A stretch of DNA of 64,000 nucleotides from SSC4 sp964443225 (GTDB taxonomy: Bacteria; Chloroflexota; Anaerolineae; SSC4; Amarolineaceae): NCBI GenBank assembly GCA_964443225.1, contig CAYUCC010000009.1, positions 37,706-101,705 of the forward strand, in the 5' to 3' direction. The translations under genes were made by a program, and so were the position numbers. The notes under the pieces were generated by a model, which had not been told where the DNA came from, searched no databases, and was given only the letters and a program-made list of their open reading frames with translations. Below are positions 37,168 to 45,284 of the stretch, in pieces (the stretch's first letter is position 1; each line of letters starts with the position of its first letter).

Positions 37168-39825
37168 TCACGATCCTGCAGCCGGCCACGCCGCCAGTAG
37201 GGCGCGGGCCTCCTCCTCCCGTCCCTGCCCTTCCAGCAGCTGCGCCAGGCTGGCCGCGCTGCGCAGGGCCAGGGCGCGATTACCGTGGCTGCCCGCCACG
37301 GCCAGGGCCTGGCGCAGGGCAGCCTCCGCCTCGGCCTCATGGCCGGGCGCCAGCAGCAGCAGCTCGGCCTGCACGCGGTGCTGTTCCGGAACCCGCCAGC
37401 ACTCACCGCTGCGCGCCGCTCCGGCCAACGACTCAGCCACGACCTGCAGACCCTCGGCGCGGCGCGCGGCCACCCGGTGCGCTTCGGCCAGCCAGCCATA
37501 GAAATAGGGCAGCGCCAGGCCCATGCCGCTGCGCTCCCAGCCGGCCAGCCCCTCGCGCTGCTCGGCCAGGCCAGCCTCGATGTCGCCCTCGTGCACCAAC
37601 GCCCAGCCGCGCAGCAGCTGCGCCATCGCCACCCAGAAGGGAAAACTGCGCTGCCGGGACAGGCGCAGCGTCTCTTCGGCCAGCCAGCGCACTTCGGGCC
37701 GGTGGCCCATCATCTGCTCCAACACGGCGGCAAACACCGTGCCCAACGCCTGGCTGTACGCATGATCACTGGCCGCGGCCGCGTCCAACGCCTGCACCTG
37801 CCGCTGCCGTGCCTGGTCCGGCTCGCCCAGGAACCAGAGCACCCAGGACAGGTAGGAGCTGGCCACAATACCGGTGTCGTGGCCGAGCTGGTAGGCCAGC
37901 TCGCGGTCGCGATAAGAATCGTAGAGCGCCAACGCCTGCTCCAGGTGCTGCCGGGCCTCGCCCATCCGGCCCAGGTACATCAGCACTGCCCCGTAGAGAC
38001 CGTGGGTGGCCGCCAGGATGCCTGGGGTTGTTGGCAGCTGGCTGGCCTGCGTGCACAGGGCCAGGATGTGCTCCGCTTCCCCGACGGCGCGCCATAGCTC
38101 TCCCCTGACCACGCGATAGAGGAACTGGCCGTAGAGCACCGGAATCAGCTGCGGTGGATCGCCCAGGTCGCGGCACAGGGTGCGCGCCCGGCCGAAGGCC
38201 TGCTCCACCTCCCACCAGGGGTAGCCATGGGTGGCGATCAGGGTTGCCCCCAGGGACATCTGTAGGGCCAGTTCGATCTGTGTGCGCTGTGGTCCGGCGG
38301 GGAGACCCTCCACCAGCACCAACCCGCGGCGAAAGTGGTCCACCGCCTCCTGGTTGGCTGACAGGCGCCGCGCCTTCTCACCAGCCTGGTGACGGTAGGC
38401 GGCGGCTTTATCCAGAACGCCGGCTTCGTCGAAGTGCCGGGCCAGGTACGCCGCCACCATGTCGGTTTGCCCGGCGAAGATCGCCTCCAGCGCGTTGCCC
38501 ACGTCCAGGTGCAGATAGACACGCTCGCCCGCGGTCAGGCTGCCGTAGAGGTACTGCTGGAACAGATTGTGCACGAAGCGGTGCAGCGAAAGACGCACCG
38601 GACCCAGTTGGGCCAGACCCTGGTTGGCGACCAGGCGGTGGCGGCGCTCCAGTTCACCACTCAGGATGTGGACCATCTCCCGCACCGCGGTGTGTTCCAC
38701 CTGGGCGATCACCTCGGCGCTGAAGTTCTCCCCTTCGACGCTGGCGATGGCCAGCACCTGGCGCAAACGTTCGTCAAGCCGGGTGATGCGGCTTTCGATC
38801 ACACCCTCCACCCGGGCCGGCAGGGTGCTCCAATCCAGCAGCGGGCTTTCCACCCACTGCTCGTCGCTGTCGCGCACCAGGTCGCCGCGCGCCTGCATCG
38901 CGCGCAGCATCTCCACGGTGAAGAGGGCGTGGCCCCCGGTGCGGTGGTAAAGGGCCGAACGAAACGGTTCGCCCAGGTGGTTGGGCTCGGCATCGATCAG
39001 GGCGTCGACGAACGCCCGCCCGACCTGTTCGGAGAGGCTGTCCAGGTCGATGACCACTTCCCCCTGGTAGCGGGCCAGCTCATGCACGATGCCCTCCAGC
39101 GGGTGGCGGCCGCCTTCGCGCCCCAGGGCGATGTCGTGCGGCCGATACGTACCCAGGATCAGGATGCGGCTGGCCTGTACGTGGCGTCCGAGGTGAAACA
39201 GCAGGGCAATGGAGGGGTTATCGGCCCAATGCAGGTCGTCGAGGAAGAGGACCAGGGGTGTCTTTTGGCTCAACTGGTGCAGAAACGCGGCGTACTGCTC
39301 GAAGATGCGGCTTTGGTCCACCACCTCGCCGGCCGCAACCGCCCGCCCCCTGGCCAGCACCTGCTTCTTGAGGTGCTCGGTCCAGCCGGCCTTTTCGGCC
39401 AGCGCCTTGCCGATCCCACCCACCAGGTTGGCACCCGGCACCACCAGGCCAATCAGATCGGGTGCGACTTCGAACAGCACCTGCGCCGACACCGCCAGCA
39501 CCCTTCTCAGCCGGGAAACGTTCGCAGCATCGTTCGCCACACCCCGCGTCGCACCGCGGGTGCCGACGAGGATGGCCAGCGCTTCGCGGAATGGCAGGTA
39601 GGGGTCGCCCAGGCCGATCTGGGCGTCGCACACGCCCGTGGCTACCACCAGCTGGGGATTCTGACCGAGCGCGTGCGCAATGAAGGATTCGACCAACGCA
39701 GACTTACCGCTGCCCGCCGCGCCGGCAACGAAGCAGACCTGACCCTGCCCGGCCAAGGCCTTGTCCAGGGTAGTTTGCAAGCGCACGAGCTCTTGTTCGC
39801 GGCCGACGAAAAGAGTGTCCTGCAT
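37168..39825 (-). CDS. STAND ATPase with TPR tail, no HTH (885 aa)
   Basis: The N-terminus MQDTLFVGREQELVRLQTTLDKALAGQGQV leads into Walker A GAAGSGKSA (35-43) and Walker B LVLFLDDLHWAD (about 192-203). RILILGTYRPHDIAL is the sensor strand, typical of AAA_16 predicted ATPases. From about residue 450 to the end are TPR-type helical repeats (AAAYRHQAGEKARRLSANQEAVDHFRRGL). There is no DNA-binding or effector domain. It is closely related to the next gene (39846) and, in the ATPase part, to the protein at 6006. It is the third gene of an apparent minus-strand operon, 20 bp after its neighbour. It probably acts with the XRE-STAND protein encoded first. Confidence 0.85.
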   Translation of the reverse strand: MQDTLFVGREQELVRLQTTLDKALAGQGQVCFVAGAAGSGKSALVESFIAHALGQNPQLVVATGVCDAQIGLGDPYLPFREALAILVGTRGATRGVANDAANVSRLRRVLAVSAQVLFEVAPDLIGLVVPGANLVGGIGKALAEKAGWTEHLKKQVLARGRAVAAGEVVDQSRIFEQYAAFLHQLSQKTPLVLFLDDLHWADNPSIALLFHLGRHVQASRILILGTYRPHDIALGREGGRHPLEGIVHELARYQGEVVIDLDSLSEQVGRAFVDALIDAEPNHLGEPFRSALYHRTGGHALFTVEMLRAMQARGDLVRDSDEQWVESPLLDWSTLPARVEGVIESRITRLDERLRQVLAIASVEGENFSAEVIAQVEHTAVREMVHILSGELERRHRLVANQGLAQLGPVRLSLHRFVHNLFQQYLYGSLTAGERVYLHLDVGNALEAIFAGQTDMVAAYLARHFDEAGVLDKAAAYRHQAGEKARRLSANQEAVDHFRRGLVLVEGLPAGPQRTQIELALQMSLGATLIATHGYPWWEVEQAFGRARTLCRDLGDPPQLIPVLYGQFLYRVVRGELWRAVGEAEHILALCTQASQLPTTPGILAATHGLYGAVLMYLGRMGEARQHLEQALALYDSYRDRELAYQLGHDTGIVASSYLSWVLWFLGEPDQARQRQVQALDAAAASDHAYSQALGTVFAAVLEQMMGHRPEVRWLAEETLRLSRQRSFPFWVAMAQLLRGWALVHEGDIEAGLAEQREGLAGWERSGMGLALPYFYGWLAEAHRVAARRAEGLQVVAESLAGAARSGECWRVPEQHRVQAELLLLAPGHEAEAEAALRQALAVAGSHGNRALALRSAASLAQLLEGQGREEEARALLAAWPAAGS

Positions 39826-39845
39826 CGTTTGCGCTCCTCTCGGTG

Positions 39846-42554
39846 TTACGGGGTCAGCGCCTGCATCTCGCCCAGCAAACGCCGGGCATCCTGCAGGTCG
39901 GGCACGTCACAGGCCGCGTCGAAGGTGGCACAGGCCGCCGCCAGCAGGTCGCGGCCCTCGTCGGCCCGGCCCTGGTCGCGCCACAGGCGGGCCAGGCTCG
40001 TTGCCGCGCGCAGCGCCAGGAACCGGCTGTCCTGGCTGCGTGCGATGGCCAGCGCCTTCTGCAAGCTGGTCTCCGCCTCTGCCTCCTGGCCTGGCGACAG
40101 CAGCAGCAGTCCGGCGCGCACACGATGCTGCTCCGGCAGCCACCAGCCCTCGCCCGTTTGTTGGACGCGCTGCAGCGTTTCGTCGATGATTGGCAGGCCC
40201 GCCTCGCGTTGGCCGGCGGCCAGGTAGATGCCGGCCAGCTGTGCGTTGGCAAAGGCCAGGGACAGGATCGCGCCGGTGGCCTGCCAGGCTATGAGGCCCT
40301 GCTGGAGCTCAGTGATGCCCTCGGCCACGTGACCCTGGTGGGCCAGTGCGGTCCCGTGCAGAATCGTTGCGTTGGCCCACCAGAGGGGGAAGTGCTGGCG
40401 GCGCGAGACCTCCAGCGCTTCCTGGGCCTTTGCCGCACACTCAGGCCAGCGGCGCAGGAACAGGCTGAGGGTTGCGTCATACACCAGGGCCAGGGCATAA
40501 CTGAACGGGTGGTTGGCAGCCTCGGCAACGCGCACGGCCGACGCACAGTGTTCCGCGGCTTGCTGCGGCAAACCCTGCAGCCAGTCCAACCAGCCCAGGT
40601 AGACCAGGGCCGTGGCTTTGGGGTCTTGCCCTTGCCGGTAGCTGAGTTCCTGGTGTTTTTTTGGATCGTACAGCGCCAGCGCCCGCTGCACGTGGCCGCG
40701 CGCGGCGGCGAATCGGCCCGTATGGAAGGCGGTGACGCCCACGGCACCCAGGCAGCCAATGATCAGGCCCGCTTCGCCGTTCTGCTCGGCCAGGGCCAAC
40801 AACTCCAGCCCTTCCGCTTCGGCCTGCATCAGCTCTGCCCGCAACACGCGGTACGACAGGTGAGCGGCCAGCGCGCGCAGCATCTGCAGGGGATCGCCCA
40901 AGGCGCCGGCGATCGCGCGGGCACGGTCGAACGCACGCGCCATGCCTGGCGAGGCATAGCCCTCGGTTGCGATCAGGGTGGCCGCCAGGCTCAGCTGCAG
41001 CTCCAGTGCGATCCGCTGCAAATCGGGTTGGTTGGGCAGCGTGGCCAGCAGCTCCTCAGCGCGGCGGAAGTGACGCACGGCCTCCTGATTGGCCGACAAC
41101 CGCTGCGCCTTCTGGCCGGCCTGCACGTGGTAGCCTGCCGCCTTGGCCGTCATCCCAGCTTCGTCGAAGTGACGCGCCAGCTGGGCGGCCATGGCCCCGG
41201 ACTGGTCCCCCAGCAAGACCTCGATCGCCTGACCGACGTCCTGGTGCAGGTAGGCGCGCTCCGCCGGGCTGATGCTGCCGTAGAGATAGTCCTGGAACAG
41301 GTTGTGCAGGAAACGGTGCAGTGACAGCCGCACCCTGCCGTACTGCGCTACCCCCTGACTGCTGATCAAACGGTGGCGGCGCTCCAACTCCTGGCCCAGC
41401 AGCCGCACGACATCACGGATCGCCGTGTGGTGGACCTGCGCCAGAACTTCGGCCGTGAAGGTCTCTCCCTCCACGCTGGCGACCGTCAGCAGGTCGCGCA
41501 GCGCCTGGTCCAGCCGCCCGATGCGTTCCTCGATCACCCCTTCCACGCGGGCCGGCAGCAGGTTCCAATCGAGCGAGGTGTTCTCCACCCAGTAACCTTC
41601 TGGGTCGCGCACCAGGTCCCCGCGTTCCTGCATGGCCTGCAGCAGCTCGACGGTGAACAGGGCGTGGCCAGCGGTGCGGTGATAGAGGACCTGGCGAAAG
41701 TTCTCGCTCAGGCGGTTGGGCTCGGCATCGACCAGGGCGTCCACAAAACTGCGGGTGACCGCGGTAGGCAGCGCATCCAGGTCCACGATGATATCGCCCT
41801 GGTAACGTTTCAGCTCCAGGACTGCCTGTTCCAGGGGATGCGGCCGGCCCTCGCGACCCAGGGCGACGTCGTTGGGCCGATAGCTGCCCAGGAGGAGAAT
41901 ACGGTTACGCCCGACGTGCCGTCCGAGGTGAAAAAGCAGGGCGATGGAGGGGTTATCGGCCCAGTGCAGGTCGTCGAGGAAGAGGACCAGGGGTGTCTGC
42001 TGGCTCAGTTTGTGCAAAAAGGCCACGTACTGCTCGAAGATGCGACCCTGGTCCAGCACGTCGCCGCCGGCAGCTCTGGCCGCGGCCTGTTGTTTGAGCT
42101 GGTCGGTCCAGCCGGCCTTCTCGGCCAGCGCCTTACCCACGGCGCCCGCCAGGTTGGCCCCCGGAACGACCAGCCCAATCAGGTCAGGCGCAACCTCGAT
42201 CAAGACCTGGGCGGTGACGGCCAGGGCAGCTTGCAGGCGGTTCTCGTTTTCCGGCGCGATCCGGGTGCGCTGCGGGGCCGCGGTGCCAGTGCCGGTGAGC
42301 ATGGCCAGTGCCTCGCGGAAGGGCAGGTAGGGGTCTCCGATGCCGGTTTGGGCATTGCACGTACCAACCGCCGCAACCAGTGACGGCTGGCGCGCGAGCG
42401 CCTCAGCCAGGAAGCGCTCGACCAGGGCGGATTTGCCGCCACCGGCCTGGCCGGTGACAAAACAGACCCGGCCCTGGCCGTCCATCACCTGGTCCAGAAC
42501 ACGGTGCAACTGGCGCAGCTCTTCTTCGCGAGCGACAAACACCGAAGGCTGCAT
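39846..42554 (-). CDS. STAND ATPase with TPR tail, paralog (902 aa)
   Basis: The architecture is nearly the same as that of the 37168 product: FVAREEELRQLHRVL, Walker A GQAGGGKSA (35-43), Walker B LVLFLDDLHWAD (about 200), sensor RILLLGSYRPNDVALG, linker, then TPR-type repeats ending near residue 890. The PYLPFREALAML and LIEVAPDLIGLVVPGANL motifs are shared with the 37168 product, pointing to a tandem duplication. It lies second in the operon, 94 bp after the XRE-STAND gene. The product is cytoplasmic with no membrane segment. The ligand and output are unknown. Confidence 0.85.
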   Translation of the reverse strand: MQPSVFVAREEELRQLHRVLDQVMDGQGRVCFVTGQAGGGKSALVERFLAEALARQPSLVAAVGTCNAQTGIGDPYLPFREALAMLTGTGTAAPQRTRIAPENENRLQAALAVTAQVLIEVAPDLIGLVVPGANLAGAVGKALAEKAGWTDQLKQQAAARAAGGDVLDQGRIFEQYVAFLHKLSQQTPLVLFLDDLHWADNPSIALLFHLGRHVGRNRILLLGSYRPNDVALGREGRPHPLEQAVLELKRYQGDIIVDLDALPTAVTRSFVDALVDAEPNRLSENFRQVLYHRTAGHALFTVELLQAMQERGDLVRDPEGYWVENTSLDWNLLPARVEGVIEERIGRLDQALRDLLTVASVEGETFTAEVLAQVHHTAIRDVVRLLGQELERRHRLISSQGVAQYGRVRLSLHRFLHNLFQDYLYGSISPAERAYLHQDVGQAIEVLLGDQSGAMAAQLARHFDEAGMTAKAAGYHVQAGQKAQRLSANQEAVRHFRRAEELLATLPNQPDLQRIALELQLSLAATLIATEGYASPGMARAFDRARAIAGALGDPLQMLRALAAHLSYRVLRAELMQAEAEGLELLALAEQNGEAGLIIGCLGAVGVTAFHTGRFAAARGHVQRALALYDPKKHQELSYRQGQDPKATALVYLGWLDWLQGLPQQAAEHCASAVRVAEAANHPFSYALALVYDATLSLFLRRWPECAAKAQEALEVSRRQHFPLWWANATILHGTALAHQGHVAEGITELQQGLIAWQATGAILSLAFANAQLAGIYLAAGQREAGLPIIDETLQRVQQTGEGWWLPEQHRVRAGLLLLSPGQEAEAETSLQKALAIARSQDSRFLALRAATSLARLWRDQGRADEGRDLLAAACATFDAACDVPDLQDARRLLGEMQALTP

Positions 42555-42648
42555 CTGAATTCACCTCACCTGGTACACGATAAGCGGCACCCGCTGGCCT
42601 CAAGACTTCAGACCGCCCACAAACGACTCGCCAGGCAACGCTGCTTGT

Positions 42649-45147
42649 CTATCTATTTTGGCCCGCCGGCACTGCGCAGAGCCGGGTGGCCACCCCGCGC
42701 GCATCCTGGCTGCTGGCGTCGTCGTCCAGGACCATGCGCGCCAGCGCCAGCGCCTGCTGCGTCTGACCAGCCAGGGCCGCGACCTGTGCCAGTCCCACCA
42801 GCGCGTCCAGCGCGGCTGGCCGCGACCTGGCATCCTCGGCCCACTGCTGCGCTTCCTCATAATACTGCCGCGCCTCGTCGAGTTCACCCAGGGCCAATTC
42901 TGTGTTGCCCAGGTAGGTCAGCGTGCGGGCAATGTCCCAGCCGACGACGAAGCCCTGGTGCACCTCCAGGCTGCGGTGCAGCATGTCTTGCGCCCTGACC
43001 ACATCACCCTGGGCCAGGGCAGCCAGGCCCAGAAAGCGCAGAGCGGTGCCCATACCCCAACGGTCACCTTGTTCTCGGCAGATCTCCAGACTCTCTTGCA
43101 GTGAAGCTTCCGCCTCGTCATGATATCCCAGTGCAATAGCGGCCGGGCTGATAAAATTGAGGCCCAGGGCGAGGGTGCGGGGGTCGCTCTCCTGGCGCAG
43201 GGCACCCAAACCGCGGTGCATCCGTTCGTAACCGGCGTCGCGATGACCCCGCAGGTAAACCACGTGACCCAGGAGGAAGTCGACGTAGGCGATGGCCCAG
43301 CGGTCGCCGACCTGCTGCGCGCAGCGCAGCGCTTCCTCACCTGCGGCCTCGGATGCATCGAGATCGCCGACCATGTGCAGGATGATGTTGCGAATCAGCT
43401 GCGGGCGCACCAACAGGTCCGGATCACCCAGCGGACGCAGCAGATCGAGACTCTCGGACGCCCGTTGCAGTGATTGGGGAAAACGGCCCTGGCGCATGAG
43501 GAGCAGGGCCTGCTGCGCCCGCGCCTCGCCCATCACGCGGCGCCGCACAGGATCCTCGGGCCCGTGGTGCGCGGCCTGGATCGCGGTCTCCAGCAGGGCG
43601 ACGCCCTCCTCCAACCAGCCTGCCAGTTCGAACAGACAGCCAAAGCAGCGCACCGCTCTGGCCAGCGCATCGAACAGCCCGTGTGTCACGGCCCAGTCCC
43701 AGGCCGTACGCAGGTTGTCGATTTCGTCCAGCAGGCTGCGCAGAGTAGGGACCTGGGCTTTGCTGCGCAGGGCTGGTTCGTGTCCGTCCAGTAAGGCCAG
43801 GAAGTAACGGCTGTGGCAGTCGCAGGTCGCGGTACACACAGGCGTCTGCGACAGGTTGGCGTAGGCGTACTGGCGCACCACTTCGTGCAGGTCGAAACGA
43901 CCGCTGGTGCTGCGATGGATCAGCGATTTGGAGGTCAGCGCCAGGAGGGTGGGCAGGCTGGCCCCGGCCACCTCCTCGGCAGCCCGGCGCTCGAAGCCGC
44001 CCTGGAAGGTGGCCAGCCGGCTGAGCGCGTCCCGTTCCTCCGGCGTCAGCAGCCGCCAGGAGTGGTCGAAGACTGCGCGCAGGCTGCGTTGGCGTTCCGG
44101 CAGGTCACGCAGCGAGGCGGTGAGGAAATCCAGACTGCGCTGGATTTCGGCGGCGATTTCGCCGCAGCTCAGCAGGGGCGTCCAGGCAGCGGCCAGCTCG
44201 ATACCCAGCGGCATGCCGTCCACCAACCGGCAGACATGGGCGGCCGCCACCAGTGCTTCGTCGGCCAGAGTGATGTCGGCGCCGGCGCGGCGGGCGCTCT
44301 GGCTGAAGAGACGGATGGCGTCGTATTTGTCAGCGCGGTGGAGCTGGTCGGATGGAGGGACGGGCAGCCCCTGGGTGACGAAGACGTACTCGCTTTGCAG
44401 GTTGAGCCGCTCCCGCGAGGTGACGAGGAGTTTGACCCGTGGCGCACGGGTCAGGATTTCGGTCAGGAGGCCAACACCGGCCAGCAGGTGCTCAAGGTTG
44501 TCCAGTACCAGCAGCGCCTCTTTGCCGGCCAGGTGGTCAAGCAGCTGTACGCGCAGCTCGGTCTGGCCGTGGAGGGTGAAGCCCAGCGCCTCGGCGATAG
44601 CGGGGAGGATGGCCGCGGGCGTCGTGACCGGTGCCAGGGGCACGAACCAGGCACCGTCGCCAAAATGGGCTCGTTCCTGGGCCGCGACTTCGATGGCCAG
44701 GCGAGTCTTACCGATGCCGCCAGGGCCGATCAGGGTCAGCAGGCGGCAGAGGGGATCGGCCACCAGCCGGCCCAGGCTGGCCAGCTCGTTCTCGCGGCCC
44801 ACCAGCGGCGTCAGCTGCGCTGGCCAGTTGCCCAGTGGGGCGGAGGCTGCGATGGGAACTGGTATGGGGAAAGGCTCTGGCGGGGCCAACGGAGGCAACC
44901 GGTCGCTGCCGATATCGCCCCGTGCCGCGCGTACGAAGGCATCCAGCTCGCTCCCGTCGATCTCCAGCACGCCGGCCACCAGCGCGGCCAGCTGTTTTGA
45001 GGGCCGGCGCTCGCCGCTCTCGATCTTGCGCAGGGCAAAGACCGAACACCCGGCGCGTTCGGCCAGCTCCGCCTGAGTCAGGTCGAGACTCTGCCGGCGG
45101 CGCTTGAGCCAGTCGCCGAAGTAGACGGGCGGTTCCTCAGTGCGCAT
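42649..45147 (-). CDS. XRE-STAND regulator, first gene of a three-STAND operon (832 aa)
   Basis: ATG 45147 gives MRTEEPPVYFGDWLKRRRQSLDLTQAEL, nearly the same N-terminus as the 34620 product; a 54-residue upstream extension lies in promoter DNA and is rejected. Domains: XRE HTH (about 10-65), NB-ARC (LVGRENEL, Walker A GPGGIGKTR, LLVLDNLEHLLAG), GMPLGIELAAAW, a winged-helix-like region and TPR repeats to the end. It has its own near-consensus promoter (45211-45239) and is followed on the same strand by two HTH-less STAND ATPases. The XRE domain may autoregulate through the palindrome at 45251-45264 (inference). Confidence 0.88.
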   Translation of the reverse strand: MRTEEPPVYFGDWLKRRRQSLDLTQAELAERAGCSVFALRKIESGERRPSKQLAALVAGVLEIDGSELDAFVRAARGDIGSDRLPPLAPPEPFPIPVPIAASAPLGNWPAQLTPLVGRENELASLGRLVADPLCRLLTLIGPGGIGKTRLAIEVAAQERAHFGDGAWFVPLAPVTTPAAILPAIAEALGFTLHGQTELRVQLLDHLAGKEALLVLDNLEHLLAGVGLLTEILTRAPRVKLLVTSRERLNLQSEYVFVTQGLPVPPSDQLHRADKYDAIRLFSQSARRAGADITLADEALVAAAHVCRLVDGMPLGIELAAAWTPLLSCGEIAAEIQRSLDFLTASLRDLPERQRSLRAVFDHSWRLLTPEERDALSRLATFQGGFERRAAEEVAGASLPTLLALTSKSLIHRSTSGRFDLHEVVRQYAYANLSQTPVCTATCDCHSRYFLALLDGHEPALRSKAQVPTLRSLLDEIDNLRTAWDWAVTHGLFDALARAVRCFGCLFELAGWLEEGVALLETAIQAAHHGPEDPVRRRVMGEARAQQALLLMRQGRFPQSLQRASESLDLLRPLGDPDLLVRPQLIRNIILHMVGDLDASEAAGEEALRCAQQVGDRWAIAYVDFLLGHVVYLRGHRDAGYERMHRGLGALRQESDPRTLALGLNFISPAAIALGYHDEAEASLQESLEICREQGDRWGMGTALRFLGLAALAQGDVVRAQDMLHRSLEVHQGFVVGWDIARTLTYLGNTELALGELDEARQYYEEAQQWAEDARSRPAALDALVGLAQVAALAGQTQQALALARMVLDDDASSQDARGVATRLCAVPAGQNR

Positions 45148-45210
45148 CTGCCAACCGCTGCCCTGTGAGTAGATACACAACGCGTATTCGATGGGGCGTG
45201 GACGAAAGCT

Positions 45211-45239
45211 ATTATATACCACACGTTGCCCAAATGCAA
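45211..45239 (-). promoter_or_regulatory. Near-consensus promoter of the three-STAND operon
   Basis: On the minus strand: TTGCAT (45239-45234), a 17-nt spacer and TATAAT (45216-45211). Transcription would start near 45204, giving a leader of about 57 nt before ATG 45147. Confidence 0.75.
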
Positions 45240-45250
45240 GCTTTTTGGAG

Positions 45251-45264
45251 GACCGTCGACGGTC
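45251..45264. promoter_or_regulatory. Perfect 14-bp palindrome, candidate operator
   Basis: GACCGTCGACGGTC equals its own reverse complement. It lies 11 bp upstream of the -35 box of the STAND operon promoter, centred near -54, and 20 bp after the last gene of the XPB operon. It could be an operator or a weak terminator stem for the XPB operon; no T tract follows. Confidence 0.45.
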
Positions 45265-45284
45265 GAGCGCCTGGTTACAGACGT

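Noticed and set aside
38389..42383. Long plus-strand frames opposite the STAND operon
   Set aside because: Their residues mirror TPR and Walker codons on the other strand and contain no recognisable domain.
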